A DNA stretch of 64,000 nucleotides from Zeugodacus cucurbitae. Its lineage: Eukaryota; Arthropoda; Insecta; Diptera; Tephritidae. This document shows, piece by piece, positions 12,869-26,224 of the stretch. The notes under the pieces were generated by a model. It was not told the DNA's origin, searched no databases, and worked only from the letters and a program-made list of their open reading frames with translations. The stretch is taken from the NCBI RefSeq assembly GCF_028554725.1, contig NC_071668.1:13021501-13085500 (forward strand), written 5' to 3'. The translations under genes were made by a program, and so were the position numbers. The number at the start of each line of letters is the position of its first letter. Position 1 is the stretch's first letter.

Positions 12869-14889
12869 GTTGCATCACAAGCTGAATAAGCTGAGATATT
12901 CAAAAATTCAATAACGTATAGAGTTTTATCATTTAGTAAATATTCTGAATAATATATTCTACGACTTTTTTCGAGATCCCAATGACCAAATAACTCAAAT
13001 TCAGTTTAAGGACAGCCAACAAAATTTCTTGAATAATCGTGATGGGTTTTGGCGTTACTGTCTCAGGCCGCCTTCCTGAATGAGATGCTACGAAGGTAAG
13101 AAAAGTGTAAATTGCTGGCTGCTTTACTCTAGGTCCTCTTTTATTCTCTTTGAGATTTTGGATAACTACAATATTATTGGAAAAATTAATTGACAACAGT
13201 TTACTCCAGTTAATTTGGTTCATTATTTTTAATTACTCGTCTTGCCTGCGCACTCCCTCTGTCACTGAGCCATGAAAAGAAATGAATGAAGCGCCTCACC
13301 CACAGCGCACACCAAACGATTGTTTCGTAAATGGCGGCCAACGACGAGCGCACTCATAACACTGGGAATTAAATCCTGTTGCAAAACAGAAGTGTTACGT
13401 GCCAGCAACCCCCGCAAACCAACATACAGGCCACGAATAAAATGATTTTCGTTTAAGCTCAGCTGAAATGTATGCAAATTATTTTGGCAAACTACATTAA
13501 AGAAATTTTAGCATTTTGCCAGTTTTTGCCGCCTCAGCTATTGTTGTTGCGTCTGCAATGCAATTGCCACATACATGAGCACGAAGAAAAGCAAACAGAG
13601 TCACATGTAAGGCGAACAGGCGAAGCTACAAATGCGAAATTGGCTCAATAGTTCAAACAACAGTAACAGAAATCATATAAAATCACATAAACATACACAC
13701 ACACACACACGGCCAAATGCATGCATATGTGGCACATCCCGACGAACATGTGAGCACCTACATGTGTTTACAGAGTATGCGCGCTTGTCTATTGTAACGA
13801 ATGCAGGCACCTACATACGTGCAATAACAATAACAACAATGAATATCGGTATATACAGTTAGCAGCAAATTCACAATTGACGACACACCCAAAGCAATGT
13901 ATCTCAAAGTACAACGTTACGTATGAGAAAAACAACAACAATAAATATAATATATTTTTAACGAAAATTCGTGAGTAGTCGCTTGTAGCGCCTGTCTTAC
14001 TAGCTAGCAGCTCGTCGCTGTCGTCGTCAAAAAGGCAATGGCCTGCAATTGGGAAATCTCTCAACAAAAAGGCATTGTGGTGAAAACGCTTTCACGCCTA
14101 ACCTAACCTAACGCCTTATATCATCAGAATGAATTAGTGCGATTTATTGCGCCCGGCTTTCACACACACACATACATACGTGTATATAACGAACGCTTGC
14201 TGCTTGTTTTCAAATTGTAGGCATTTGAATGAAATGCAACGCGTCAACAAACAACACTTCACTGTACTCAGCATAACAATAACAATAACAACGACAACGC
14301 CAATTGCCACTATGTTAATTCTAAAGTGCACTTTCGTTTGTTGTGCCACTAAAAGTTCAATCGCTTTTGGCAAAATACTTTGAAAACATACGCGAATGTA
14401 AATATAATTACATATATATTTTCTTATATTTACAGGAATGCATTTGTTGTTTAAAGTGTATATTGAAGTGTTGTGCTTTATTACATATATTTTATTTATT
14501 TTGATTTATTTTACCCACAACCATTGTGTACTTAAATTAAATAATAATTTTAATTTTTTTTCTATTTATGAATTTGTTTTATTTGCTTCAGTGCATCTCA
14601 ATATATTTTACTATATTAATTGTGACTAATCACACAATGTCTCGCTAGTACAGTCCCTCATGATATCACTTCTAATAAAATTACTAGTCCATTTCGTAAA
14701 CATTACAAGCAATAGAAAGAGAAGCTCAGCCTAGTTAAAAATGAAAGCGCCAGTTTCATATTTACCTATATATACATATGTATAAATCACCGAAGCTATA
14801 AACATCGATTCATCAACCGCACATATACCAAATAAGATTACTTTCATCAATTATTTTTCAATGAATGGATCGAAGAGGGGTTAGTGGGA
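12869..14889. other. gene-free DNA with CA microsatellite and a CCTAACC tract
   Basis: No gene is recognised. (AC)8 lies at 13695-13710. A CCTAACCTAACCTAAC tract at 14097-14112 resembles the tails of the LINE relics at 9631 and 15434, but no reading frame precedes it. CAA/ATAACA-rich stretches occur at 13820-13950 and 14265-14300, and 14400-14640 is very AT-rich. Confidence 0.5.
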
Positions 14890-15447
14890 GTGTCATCTGC
14901 AGTCAGCTCCTCTTCACCATAAATTTTCTGACCATTACAGTATCTTCCTGGCAGAGATTGCTGCTATTAAGGTAACAGAAGATATATTGCTTCCATGTGT
15001 AGTCTCATTCGGAGCACCTAGCTTTTACTCTAATAGCAGACCAACAATACCGATCTTGAGCTCGCTGATTGTACACTCAAGAGTCGTCAGCACCTTTATT
15101 CTAACGCGTACGTCTGGCTGATCAACGACTCCTAGCGGCGCAAGGAGCAAATTCTTAACGGAGCTAACTAGATCGCCAAAGGTTCATCGAACTTCTTGCT
15201 CTCCATCCATGTAGTGTGACTGAATCAATCCCGAACACCAATATCCAAAGTCGTCCGGAAAAAGTCGATGTTAAATCATCTCGAGATTTTATCGTGGACT
15301 GTCCACTTAGCTTAAATCAAAAGTAGCCATCTCATTGGATGTCTGATAACCCGAAAGGTTAAATGCTTTTGAAAGCATTTTTGGATTAGAAAGGGTCTAT
15401 TTATCAACTCTCTCAGTAGGAACCTGTACTCCTCAACCTAACCTAAT
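14890..15447 (+). mobile_element. decayed non-LTR retrotransposon, 3' region
   Basis: Around 14925-14970 a plus-strand frame reads SIFLAEIAAIKVTED, which fits the FQAE-x-x-AI strand at the start of the RNase H domain in I- and R1-like LINEs. The following 400 bases keep broken pieces of a long frame with several stops. The relic ends in CCTCAACCTAACCTAATC (15434-15447), like the one at 9646. It overlaps no host gene. The family assignment rests on short motifs. Confidence 0.5.
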
Positions 15448-15517
15448 CATATCAACTCTATTAACTTGTTTTTTTTATATCGGTGATATGTAAGATATAT
15501 ATACGATATTTTGCTTT

Positions 15518-15925
15518 TTGACGCCAACTGGAAACACCAAGTGAAGCCAGGTCAATTTCCACAAGGTCCTTCCAACGGAGTGAAGGTCGTCCTCTTCCGC
15601 GGTTTCCTCCAGCGGGTACTGAAATAGAGCTGGAGCGTTTTCATCCATTCGTACAACGTAGCCGCTGACTTTTTATTCCCTGAACTATGTCAATGTCGTC
15701 GTATAAATCGTACAGCTCATCATTCCATCGTCTATGGTATTCGCCGTTGCCAATGTACAGAGGACCATAAATCTTGCGCAAAAACCTTTCTCTCGAAAAC
15801 CCCAAGAGTCGTCTCATCGGATGTTGTTATTGTCCACGCTTCAGCGCCATACATCAAGTCGAAAATAACGAGCGACTTGTAGAGTTTGATTTTGGTTCGT
15901 CGAGAGAGGACTTCACTTTTCAATT
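15518..15925 (-). mobile_element. RTE-clade LINE fragment, minus strand
   Basis: Read on the minus strand, this fragment encodes the post-RT part of an RTE element. It contains RRTKIKLYKSLVI and YGAEAWTITTSDETTLGVFE (about 15780-15910), then YDDIDIVQ, a RMDENAPALF-like stretch, and the RGRPSLRWKDLVEIDLASL-like block near 15540-15600. It is truncated at both ends: the 5' break lies near 15925 and the 3' part stops after the NWRQ-like codons near 15520. Frameshifts near 15630 and 15780 break the frame. It is close in sequence to the copies at 12108 and 53000. Confidence 0.82.
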
Positions 15926-18900
15926 TAATGAATGTTATATTTCTGTTCAAAGACGTTGAACACATTCCCTTTGTTTCTATACATATATGAAACAAGATAT
16001 ACTGATTTTCTCAATCCATTTGCTTTAAAATCGACATATCTCCTAAAATAAAAGAAAGAAAATAAAATTTAATTGAAATGCTTATGTTTGTCGGTTTTCG
16101 AAAAGTTCAGATTATGTTTTGCCTACCTTTTAAGCTTTCTGCGATATAATGAATTCCTCAACAGGCGTTGAATCGCTTTCTTTAAAGACATTTAAATAAT
16201 AAATTTAAATCTCCAGAACTTTCAGTCAACAATATCGTTAAAATACGGAGTTAGGAAACGTTATCGAAAAGCATAGTTTCAACTTGTAATGATAATTTAT
16301 TGTCGCATCTTAGAGAAAGCATAATTTTGGCAATTCCGTCAGTCTAAGTAAGGAGTAAGTTCAAGTGGCGGAAGAGCGGTGTTGAACACTTATGAAGGCA
16401 TTATCGGACTTTCTGGCTTGATTGCTTCTTAAATGATTTAGATTTCTTTATTTTTCGATGCTTCAGTTAGATGTGCATTTAAAGGCTAAAAAGGGCCTTT
16501 GAAACTCTCAAGCAACAAAATGATTTTTCCTTTCTCAGCTCCTTATCTATCTGATAATATCTGCTCACTTCAATTTAGAGAATATATCACAATAAAATTT
16601 GAAGATAGATAACTCTCTGCATCTTTAATGCATACCATTAAAGCAGATTTCCATAAAACCAAAAAACAAAATTAAGAAAACTGAACGAAATCAAAGTGAA
16701 AATCGAAAGTGACAGTAATCAATCATTGTCGAGTCAAAACATAATTGAAAACCAATGTGATTTGTCTGCATGCCAACTCGCCGCCTTCCACAAGCCCAGC
16801 CATACAGCGCAGCTACGCTGCCAGCTGAGTTGGATATGTTTGATGCGAAGAGCGATAAGAAACTTCGAACTCTAACAACAACAACAGCCACAAAGTGTTT
16901 GGTGCCTTCACAGCATCCCGAAAATGATTAGCATAAGCAATAAAAATCTTTCACTTTGACTGTCTGTCCGCTGGTTTAATATACGAGTATATACATACGT
17001 ATAGTATGAGGAGTGATCGCGACTGTGACTGTGATTGGCTTGCCCGCCTCCTCGCGCTTTCAAAAGTGCTGGAGCACAGCTAAGCAGTGATTTGCAGCTC
17101 ACTTTGCAATTCAATGTGACAACGACAAAACAAAAACTAAATAACAACAACAGCAACAGCTCTAAGCTGTGACTCTGTCTAAGCAAAACGCCTGCACGCG
17201 CTGGCTGCCGCATGTTTGACGACCCGCAAACGTTCACCCAAAGGCATTCAGTGCCAAGTAGACAAACCAACATGTCACCAGTGATGCGTTGGTGTTATAT
17301 GTGTTGATATTGTTGTTGTTGCTATTGCAAATAATAGTAGAAATTTCTCCAAGAAACTTTGCTGAGTGCATCGATCGCGTTTCACCATTTCTTAAGGCTT
17401 TACTGACGCCTAAATTATCATACTCGGGGACTCATACAGATATATGTATGTACTTCAAAGTATCACGCTCAGCTCCTGTGCTACGAATCACCTCTGAGCA
17501 TGATGTGACCCGTTGCACGTACACATCATCATCAGCTGTCGCATGGCATTGCGTGTCTCCGATCGACGTAATCACACCATACCCAATATGTTCACATCCT
17601 CCTTCCGCCAAAAGTTGAACGGCCCACAGCGTATAGTTGGGGGGCATCTTCTTCATAATTGATTTACATGTCGAGCAATTGGCGTTGCAACGTATGGCAA
17701 CGGCCTCTGCACTTCGTGATGCATCAGCACTCGAGTGACATATGCGCATGCGCAAAACGGCAACGCGGCAACTCTGGTGGGCGTTGCGTCCACCGCCTTA
17801 GCAACAGCACCCAATCGGCAGAGTCTTCTTGGGTGCACTGCACTTTCAGCATTGCAACAAATTCTTAGGAATCCGCAGCGAGAAAGTGCGAAAGGCCAAT
17901 GTCCGAGCTCGTGGTATAAACTCAAGGATTTCACACCGAAAGCATTGACCTTTGCGCGACAATATTACATGGCGTTGGCAGCGCTGTGTAATGCATCATC
18001 GTGCGAACTTCGAAATTGCAAATGAGCAATGTCAGCTGCAGTGCAGCTCTTAATTTCCTTATCATGCTAATTGCTTGTCGAACATATGACGAACAACGAG
18101 TGGCAACAAAACGAGAAAATAATCTTAAAGAACTTTTGAAGTTGTAAGAAGTAAAGTGGGAGTTTGCTTGTATATTTTTTTCGAAGTTTCAATGATATAA
18201 GACGTCTTATTCAAACTGTTAGGATTATATCGTAGGACCTTGTCTTCTTCTCCTCTTAATTTTCCTCTTATTATCTAATTAAAAAGCTTATCATACTCTG
18301 GTTCCTAGATTTGACTTGGTTCCAAATATGACTTGACTTCGGAATTGCATACTCAGTTCATAGTAGGTCACCACATGTGATTCGTTATTCCCTCTATTTC
18401 TTTTGAAATAACATGTCGAAGACAACGTATCCTTAGGTTATGGTCATCCCAACCCCTGAGTTGTACATCATGGCCATCAACTTAAAATCAATAAAGATGA
18501 GATTCTTACCCATTTAAAGCTCGAGTTTAGGTTAAGGTCATTGATAAATCTGTCGCATCTTTCCGGATCTACGATTAGATGACCTTCTATATCGAGATAA
18601 CTGAATATTATTTTTCTATTATGAAATGATCCGAAGTTCTTTGGCGTTGTCTGTAGATCTGCAAATTAGTTTGCCGATGGGTCAAATAACCCTTAGAGAG
18701 CTGAAGTTCTGTTTTGTCTCTCATTTTATTAAGCTGAGTCAGTTGGACATTAGTGAACGTATGTAGTTTCAAATCCCTTAACAGATTTCAAAATTTTATA
18801 AAAAGCCGTGACCACGAGCGATCCATAAAACCTTTGTTAGTCACACTTATATTTTTTTCTCATATAATATGTTCTCACATATCTTAAAACATAATTCTTA

Positions 18901-21900
18901 AAACATAATATAAATATTCCGCCATTTCAATTTGTAGAATCTTCAAACTCTAATTTCCATGATATTCATTTGTGCTCATTTCCTGCCCTTCGCCGTTTTC
19001 GCGCCGTGTATACCGCTTAGCTGCCATTCTCTACTTACCTTTGATATATGTATACTATATGCCTTGCATTTTCCCGTTACTAACGCTGCGATTTCTTAAC
19101 TTTATTTATTCCATTTTTTTTCGCTGGCTGGCTACCTTCCAGGTTGCTAACCCGAGTCTCGAGACACTTGTGGCCTCCGTCCGTTCATTGCCTTAGCTGG
19201 TGGAAAAAAGAACAAAATGCTAAATAAAGTCAGTTTTCATGTTGCCAGCGTGTAGGCGGGCTATTGACCAGCCTGTCTGTCGTCTGCTTGTCTGCACGGT
19301 TCTACACGACGTATGTACGCCGCGTATCAGTTCGGACGAGCGAGTTCATTGCGCTTTCAGGTGCATGCGTACGTTGGCATCGAAATCATATGATTGCGGT
19401 GATTTTTGTTAGTTTCGACAGACAGACAGACAGGGAGAGCTTCAGCAGTTCGTTTTGGTTTGGCTGATCTGCAAACGAATTTATTTCCTGTTTGTTTATT
19501 TGAACTGAATTGATTTATGCAACATTTGTTGTTGTACTTGTGTTTATGCGAAGGTGGTGGCGAAAGCGCCGCAATTTCTTGTACGGCAAATATTTGTCGA
19601 TATTCAGTGGATGTAGAGAAGATTTTGCACTTAGAATTCGAGTTGTGGCAAAATAATTAATTGGATTTTCGAAAAATCTGAGACACAAAATGTGTCAGCG
19701 GTGAAGTTCAGAGGTTATTCACTTTTTGGTCAAATTTATTATGAAGATAATTCAATTTGATGGGTTCGAAAGCTGTCACTTTTATTTAAAGGATGTTAAA
19801 TTCCGTTATTTTGAAAACTAGTCTAGAATACACTGGATGAAGTGACCAACCACTCCTAAGCTCACCATGGCGATGAGAAATAACTCCGATAAAGCTTTGG
19901 AAGCATTTATTCCTTGTGACTCTTCTAGAAACCAGAAGTAGGATATAAATCGATACAAGCAATATACAATTTCCTTTAACAAATAATCACCCACGTGATC
20001 TGTGGGGTCAAAATTTGATCCTGGGATAGTTTCAAGTTCTTCTTCATTCTCAATTACGAAGATAGCTAAAAGCAAAGTGACTTTTTCTTAAACACGAACT
20101 TGGCATTTCATATTGAATATTTCTACAAAGATTCTTTCGTCAGTTTAAGTGAAATTGGGGCTTTGAAAGTGGTAAAAGGTCTCATCAGAACAACCCCTGC
20201 TATTAAACAGTTTCTAGAATAATTTTAATCTTTAAAAGCTTTTAAGCTTTAAGAGCTTTTAAGCATTTGAGGACGAGCTTTCAGAGCTTAAGATCACTGT
20301 CGTTGAAAAAGTTATATATAAATTATAATTTACAAGTATAATATTCAAACTTTAAAGCTTTTATCGAAAAGCTTTTGGAGCTTCGGTTTTCTATTTAATT
20401 GATATATTTTAGAAGCTTTCTCCTTTGAAGCTTTTCTCATTACTTGTACAAACAAAGAAGATACCATTTCAAAATTACACAAAAGTCAAAAGTCACAAAA
20501 ATCCTCAAAATCTGTTTAGGTGGCACACCTTGTTTCAAGCTATTCCCACACACATGTTCATATATATATATACAAGTAATTACATATGCACATAATATAT
20601 ATGTATGCAACACACTAATTTGCGTCTCAACCCTACCCAGTAACCTTCCGCGTGTGCGCTTAATGAACGCTTAACCCCATGTCGAAATGTACAAATTTCT
20701 ACCAGCCTGTTAAGTTGTACGAATAAATTCAATGAAAAAAGGAAAATAAATTAAAACAACTACAACAGCAAACAGGCCACAAAAGCCTGCAATGCAATTG
20801 AAGTCGCCCATGTTGCACCGGCAGCTGAGTGGCCATTGTATGAAATGCATGCTATAATGACAAGAAAGCACGACTATAATAACAACAACAATAACAATAG
20901 TTGTGAGCAAATCACTACTTGCAACGTTGACAATGGTGCAGTAGCAGCAACATGTTGCCAACACTGGAATACACGCACACACACACACGCGTAAGCAACA
21001 TAAGCGCGTGTCACATGCGCATACGAGTCCGTTTGAGTTGACACACGCTCGTAATTTGCAATCAACTTAAGATGACAAGAGAAATGAAGCATTGACACCC
21101 AGCACGGGAACAACACCAAAAGCAACACTGCCAATCTGGCAACTCATCAGCAACCAACCAACAGCCGGGATCAGGCGGAGCAATAGTGGGCAACAAAAAC
21201 AACGGTACCGTGAGCCAATAGCAACGATGGCGACAAACGGTGCTTGGAGCCGAGGTGGACCTGTTGTACAACAACAACTACCACGCACGCACTGCTGTTG
21301 CTACAGCTATGTTACCGGTGTTGTTGTTGCATACTAGTGGTTTGCAGCTAAAAGAAGAAATCATTCAAATATAGCAGAAAAAACAACAACAAAACTGCAA
21401 AGGTGTCAAAGTCAACGAGTGCGGCAAGAAATGTGGATACGAGTGAAAAAAGAAGAAAATACCAAAGCGCTGATGACAATAATTTCACCAACGCATGCCA
21501 AAAGAGTTGTTGCTGACACGCTGTTGGTGGTGGTCATATTGTTGTCGTTGTTGTTGACTCGCAGCCACGGCAATCAGAGTCTTTGTCATTGCTGCTCCAG
21601 CGATTGTCACATACTTATGCAGCACGTTGTTGTTGCTATTATTGTTGTTGTTGTTTTTCCTCTTTTAGTTGTTGTCACTAAAAATGTTGGCAGCAATTCC
21701 ATTTGCAGCAGGCGTGCAGGTTATTACCACTACACACTCCAGCTTACTGCACAGCACAGGCAACAACGCAACGCGCGGCCAGCAACATGTTGCCTGAAAT
21801 TAGACACATTTTATTATGAAAATCCACTTGTGACGAAATAAAACACGACTTTCGGTGTCGTCCATAATGAAAATATATGGCAAGTTAATGCCAGAATTTA

Positions 21901-22929
21901 TTTATCACATCGATGTGTGGCAGCTAGCGCTGGCGGTGTTGCACGAGGCACAGAGAAGAGTGCAAAGCTTGAGCTTGAGTGCAACGCGCACAGACAACGG
22001 AGCGTCGGCAATTATGTGCAGCGTCTGTGTACAAATATGTCTGTATGTTTGTATTTACATACGTCTGTATGTACAAATATTGCCCACATTCTCAACCAAC
22101 AACAACAACAACAAAAATTGCAAAAAAATATATGAACTAACCTTCCGCAACATTTAAGCGCATTACATAGTTGTTGTTGCTGCTTTTATATGTATATATA
22201 CACATTTTTAAGTGAAATGTACCGCTATAGTTGGCCAAATGCAATCGTAAGAAATACAAATTTGTAGTTGGCAAACAATTTGCAACATGCGGAAATGCCA
22301 TCAAATTAGCTGCAACATGTTGCCGACCATGTTCGCATGGAAAAGGCGCATCTTCGCACACTAATTTCATGTAAATCGTTAAATATTACCACTAAATATT
22401 TATTTGTATAATAAAAATACATTTAAAAGCGCTTCATTAGAATTTTCGTGTTCGCATTAATGGTGTGGATTGCACTTACATAATATAGTAAGAACAGAGT
22501 TGTTTCTCTAAGTTCAATTAGGTATGATATGTTTTCTTGTTCTTGGCGTTATTCCACGATTTTATAAGTATTGTTCAAATCATTACTTTTTTCCCAAGTT
22601 CTCGATAATTCCAAATACTTGGAACCGAATTCAATACATTAAAAGTTTCCGCCTCTATTACATTCATTCGGATAATATGTCGTGGTCAAATAAGTCTTTC
22701 GACTTGCTAAACCGCTAGTAGTAATTATTTTCAAAGAAATCGCACGAAGATTGGTCACAGAACGAAATCTTACTTGGGATTCAATTAGTACTAAGTTAAC
22801 TAAGCTGCTGGTATTGCTCTACAAAGCTATAAGGTGTAGTTCCACTACTGAGTATTCAGTTGTAGTTCAAAGGCTAAACATACTATCGGAAACAAATTGC
22901 AAAAGTTAAAAAAGTGTGATTGAAATGTA
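15926..22929. other. gene-free DNA, low complexity in places
   Basis: No gene is recognised in about 7 kb. 16690-18030 is richer in GC and leaves overlapping frames open on both strands (for example minus 17432-17755), with no domain in any. A CAGA run lies near 19419-19434, an AAGCTT cluster at 20227-20425 and an AC run at 20976-20988. CAA/GTT tracts are dense at 20880-21700 and 22090-22125. Confidence 0.5.
20227..20425. repeat. AAGCTT/AAAGCTTTT-rich cluster 2
   Basis: Six or more AAGCTT hexamers, several within AAAAGCTTTT or its variants, fall in about 200 bases. The pattern is like 6060-6375. The second half repeats as AAAGCTTTT-ATCG-AAAAGCTTTT. Confidence 0.5.
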
Positions 22930-23180
22930 GGGTCCTCCTTCTCGTTCAGTTAAGCTTAAACATCTCGGCAGTACGAGCTTCGACAAACCAGATGAACTGT
23001 CTCGAATACATACACATTACCCTCAACCAATTTGTGAAAGGCACAAAGCGCTTTGCCTTTGGGGTGTATGACATAAATTTCTAGGAGTTTGCGACATCAC
23101 AAAGGACTGGCAACTTCAGCTGTCCAAATGGGATCTCATGTAGCCCTTTTCGGAGGATCGGTATAACTTGACTTAACTTG
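22930..23180 (+). mobile_element. non-LTR retrotransposon 3' remnant
   Basis: About 120 bases (22950-23060) align by eye with 9420-9530: the shared words are AAACATCTCGG, CAGATGAAC, GTC-CGAATA and TGAAAGGCA, in the same order. The copy has no intact frame and ends in a CTTGACTTAACTTGC stretch where the sister copy ends in CCTAACC repeats. Confidence 0.55.
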
Positions 23181-26100
23181 CTAAATTATACTCTATTTTC
23201 GTATTTTCTTAAAATTTGAGATACGCCTTGGATCACGGTTTAAAACTCTTTTTTCTTTCAACCATCAGATGTGCTATCAATAGACGTCATGAAGTAAGCA
23301 ATGCTCGTGTAAATTTAGAGCACTTCTAATCCAAAGGTCCTCAACAACGAATCATACCTTCCTAAAGACCAATTTCAGTGATCTCTGCCCTTCCGGTTGA
23401 CTTTATATCACCTATCTATAACGGTTTCGAACATTTCCTAGCCTCTCTATGCATAATTATTTATGTCGCTCCTTACCAAAAAAAACCTTCCCACAGCTAT
23501 AATATCATATGATGATTGGAATGAGTTAGGCTAATTAGTTCAGGGCTTTCTCGAACTAGTTCATATTCATGTCAAAAATTCTTATTGGAATAGAGCATCT
23601 TGTCTCAACTATATTATAAATAGGTATTATTATGATTATGATTGAATAGGAAGATGCTCCGCTGAAAAATGAAAGAAAATGTTCCAAGGGGACCCAAAAA
23701 AATACACATAAGTGAAAATCAATGCGACAGTCACCGCACCACTATCTATGAATATCCGTATGTGTCTGTGCCCATGATTGACTAACAACGCACAGGCAAC
23801 ATATGTATTGCAACATTACAAATAGCTCCTTAGTGCCACTCACTTTTGTCGGTGGTTGGTTGGTGCATCTGCTTTTTGTCATTATACCAACCATTCACTA
23901 GGTGTCTCCGCGCACCTTAAGCGACACGCTGCAGCGTGGGCACAAGATATTTTCTAATTTGTTTCTTTCTCAGGATTGTCAACTCAAATTCGATTAGTTG
24001 ACTTTGCTGCCTGCTGCCAGCCACCAATTTATTTCAGCTCATATTGAAATATGAAAGACGATATTGTCTTACTTTCCTATGAATTGTCACTGTCACTGTG
24101 TGTGTGAAGGTATGCCGACAACTTTCTGTTTTCCCTTCGTTTGTTGCAGTCTAGGGATTGGTGAAATTATTATTTACTCAAAGGGAAAATCTACTTCATG
24201 TCATGCCAAGTGGAAGTGTATGTTTGTAATCCAATTGGAATAATTAGATTTTACAATAAACCTATTGATTTTCTAATCAGTACCAGAGGCAAGAAAGTAT
24301 TTTTGTGTGGTTTGTGTCTTTCTAGTTGAGTTGCTGCGTGGGAAAATATCTGATTAGCTCGAGTTTGAAGCGCAAATGTAAAATAAATATAAATGTTTTT
24401 TCATTTTTCTAATTCGATAATTTGAAGTTTGTTTAATTACAAAATACCCAAGACAAGGCTCTTTAAGACATCTACTTAATTGTGATGGAAATTGAAGTCG
24501 GCTTTTTTACTTTCTTGGGGTTTAGTTACATTATATTTGAGATCATTTCGGGATCACTATATGTTCCGTAATGTTGCTTGATAGTATTAGGTTCTTTAGA
24601 TAAATGGTATCTATAGATCACTAGTAGTAACTGTCATATTGTAGTCGCTTCAACATCGGTATAGCGAATTCATCAGAAGTTAGAATTCATTATAATTTGA
24701 ATAGGTGACGAAACAGGCTCACGTAGACTTCAGTTAACTGAATCCGCCTAACAATTTCAAAGCGCTTTGACTAAAAGCTTATTATAATCGGTTGAAACTC
24801 AATCACAAAAACCTGATTATTTTCAAAAGGTTATCTGAGGGACTGTTTCCTAGGGCCGTAAGTGTCACTAGATAAGGTTACTCCAAAATTCAGGGTGCAA
24901 ATGTTTCAATCTAAGGAGTGGTCCTCAGAAGCAATTACGTCCTCTAGTGCAATCTGCTACCGATTATTGGAACTCTCTCTGGATTAACGGGATCTGCGGG
25001 ATCTATATTACTCGTAAAATTTATTTTTCTCCGGTTTAATATATAACTAGAGTTGAGTCTTGCTGATCTTTCATGTTCATAGCTTCTTTCAAAGGTCCTG
25101 ATTTCTCTCAATTCTCCGACAGGAACCAACTTTTATCTAATTTTACTTTAAAGCCGACGTTTTGCTAATCTGGACTGCAGAAGATTCTTCGTTAAATAAG
25201 GAAGAACCGACAACATTAGATTAGATGGGTAGTTTCAGATTCATATTAGGTGGATTCCATCGAAAAGATGTGTGAGTTTTCTTCAGTGAAGTATACAAGC
25301 AGTGCCATTCTACATGCAATAAACAAGTAAATATATAATACTGAAAGACAAAACTTTACTAATATTAACCACTTATCTATATTGATGACTAACGATTTCG
25401 CGCACTCTATGCACATGCGTAATTAAGCAGAAAGGGGTGCATGCGCTGTCTTACAGCTACACACGCCATTTTACAAAGCTACACCGGCGTGCGTGCCATT
25501 TCAATTAAAATGCAAATTTTCCAAAATTCAAACTCCTGCTGTGCTTGCTAAACGCTAAATCTGCGAATTGCGCTAACGGTCTGCCGAAGCAACACGCCAC
25601 CCCTTTCAACGCCACACACCCACCTCGACAAATCAAGCACAACGCCACAGCTTAAACCTGCGCGTCTAGGCGTTGTTGATGCTGACAGAAATTGTCAATT
25701 TGCTTGCCTACCAAAAAATTTGTTTATGTATTTTGTTCAACTAATTTATGTATACATACAATTATTGCTTGCATACTAATAAATGTTGCACTTATATGCA
25801 GAAATTATGCGCTACGAAAAAAACGAGCTTTCGAACAAATTAAACGCATTCATTATTTTGGCTAAAGACCAGCAATTTGTACGGAAGTCGGTCGGGCGGC
25901 CACGCCATCACCATTAGCATCAACAGTCAATCGTCGGCGGCGGCGGCAGCTTGTTAGACATTTAGTCACAAATTGCCATAATTTTGCGCTCGCCTAGGCA
26001 GTTTTCAACACTTGACTGGGTTATTAGTGCGTAAATTACTTTATTAAGTTTGGCGCATGCGTAGGGGTTTACTGTGTGGTATATATGTACATAGGCGATC

Positions 26101-26224
26101 GCATTTGTTTGTGAAACTTGCTCTGCAAACTCTGATCGGGTAATTATTTGCAGTTGAGTAGTTTATATACCATTCAGGACAAATCTTAAGTCGTTTGAGA
26201 AGTACAGCAAGTTTGATCGGTCGA
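23181..26224. other. gene-free DNA
   Basis: No gene is recognised. The segment 25880-26075 contains GGCGGCGGCGGC and several AT-rich homeodomain-like words (GTAAATTACTTTATTA, CAAATTGCCATAATTTTGCG). It stands out from its neighbours, so it is a possible cis-regulatory patch and nothing more. Confidence 0.45.

Noticed and set aside
14097..14112. CCTAACCTAACCTAAC as an interstitial telomere repeat
   Set aside because: Only about three units. Similar tracts end LINE remnants in this window, and flies lack TTAGG telomeres.
17432..17755. 107-codon minus-strand frame in GC-rich DNA
   Set aside because: Several frames on both strands are open over the same bases, no domain or codon bias was seen, and it ends in a CATATA repeat.
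19818..20075. 85-codon minus-strand frame with a balanced composition
   Set aside because: It reads like a protein at first sight, but the codons are AT-rich like the background, no splice sites frame it and nothing is recognisable. Kept out of the gene list.
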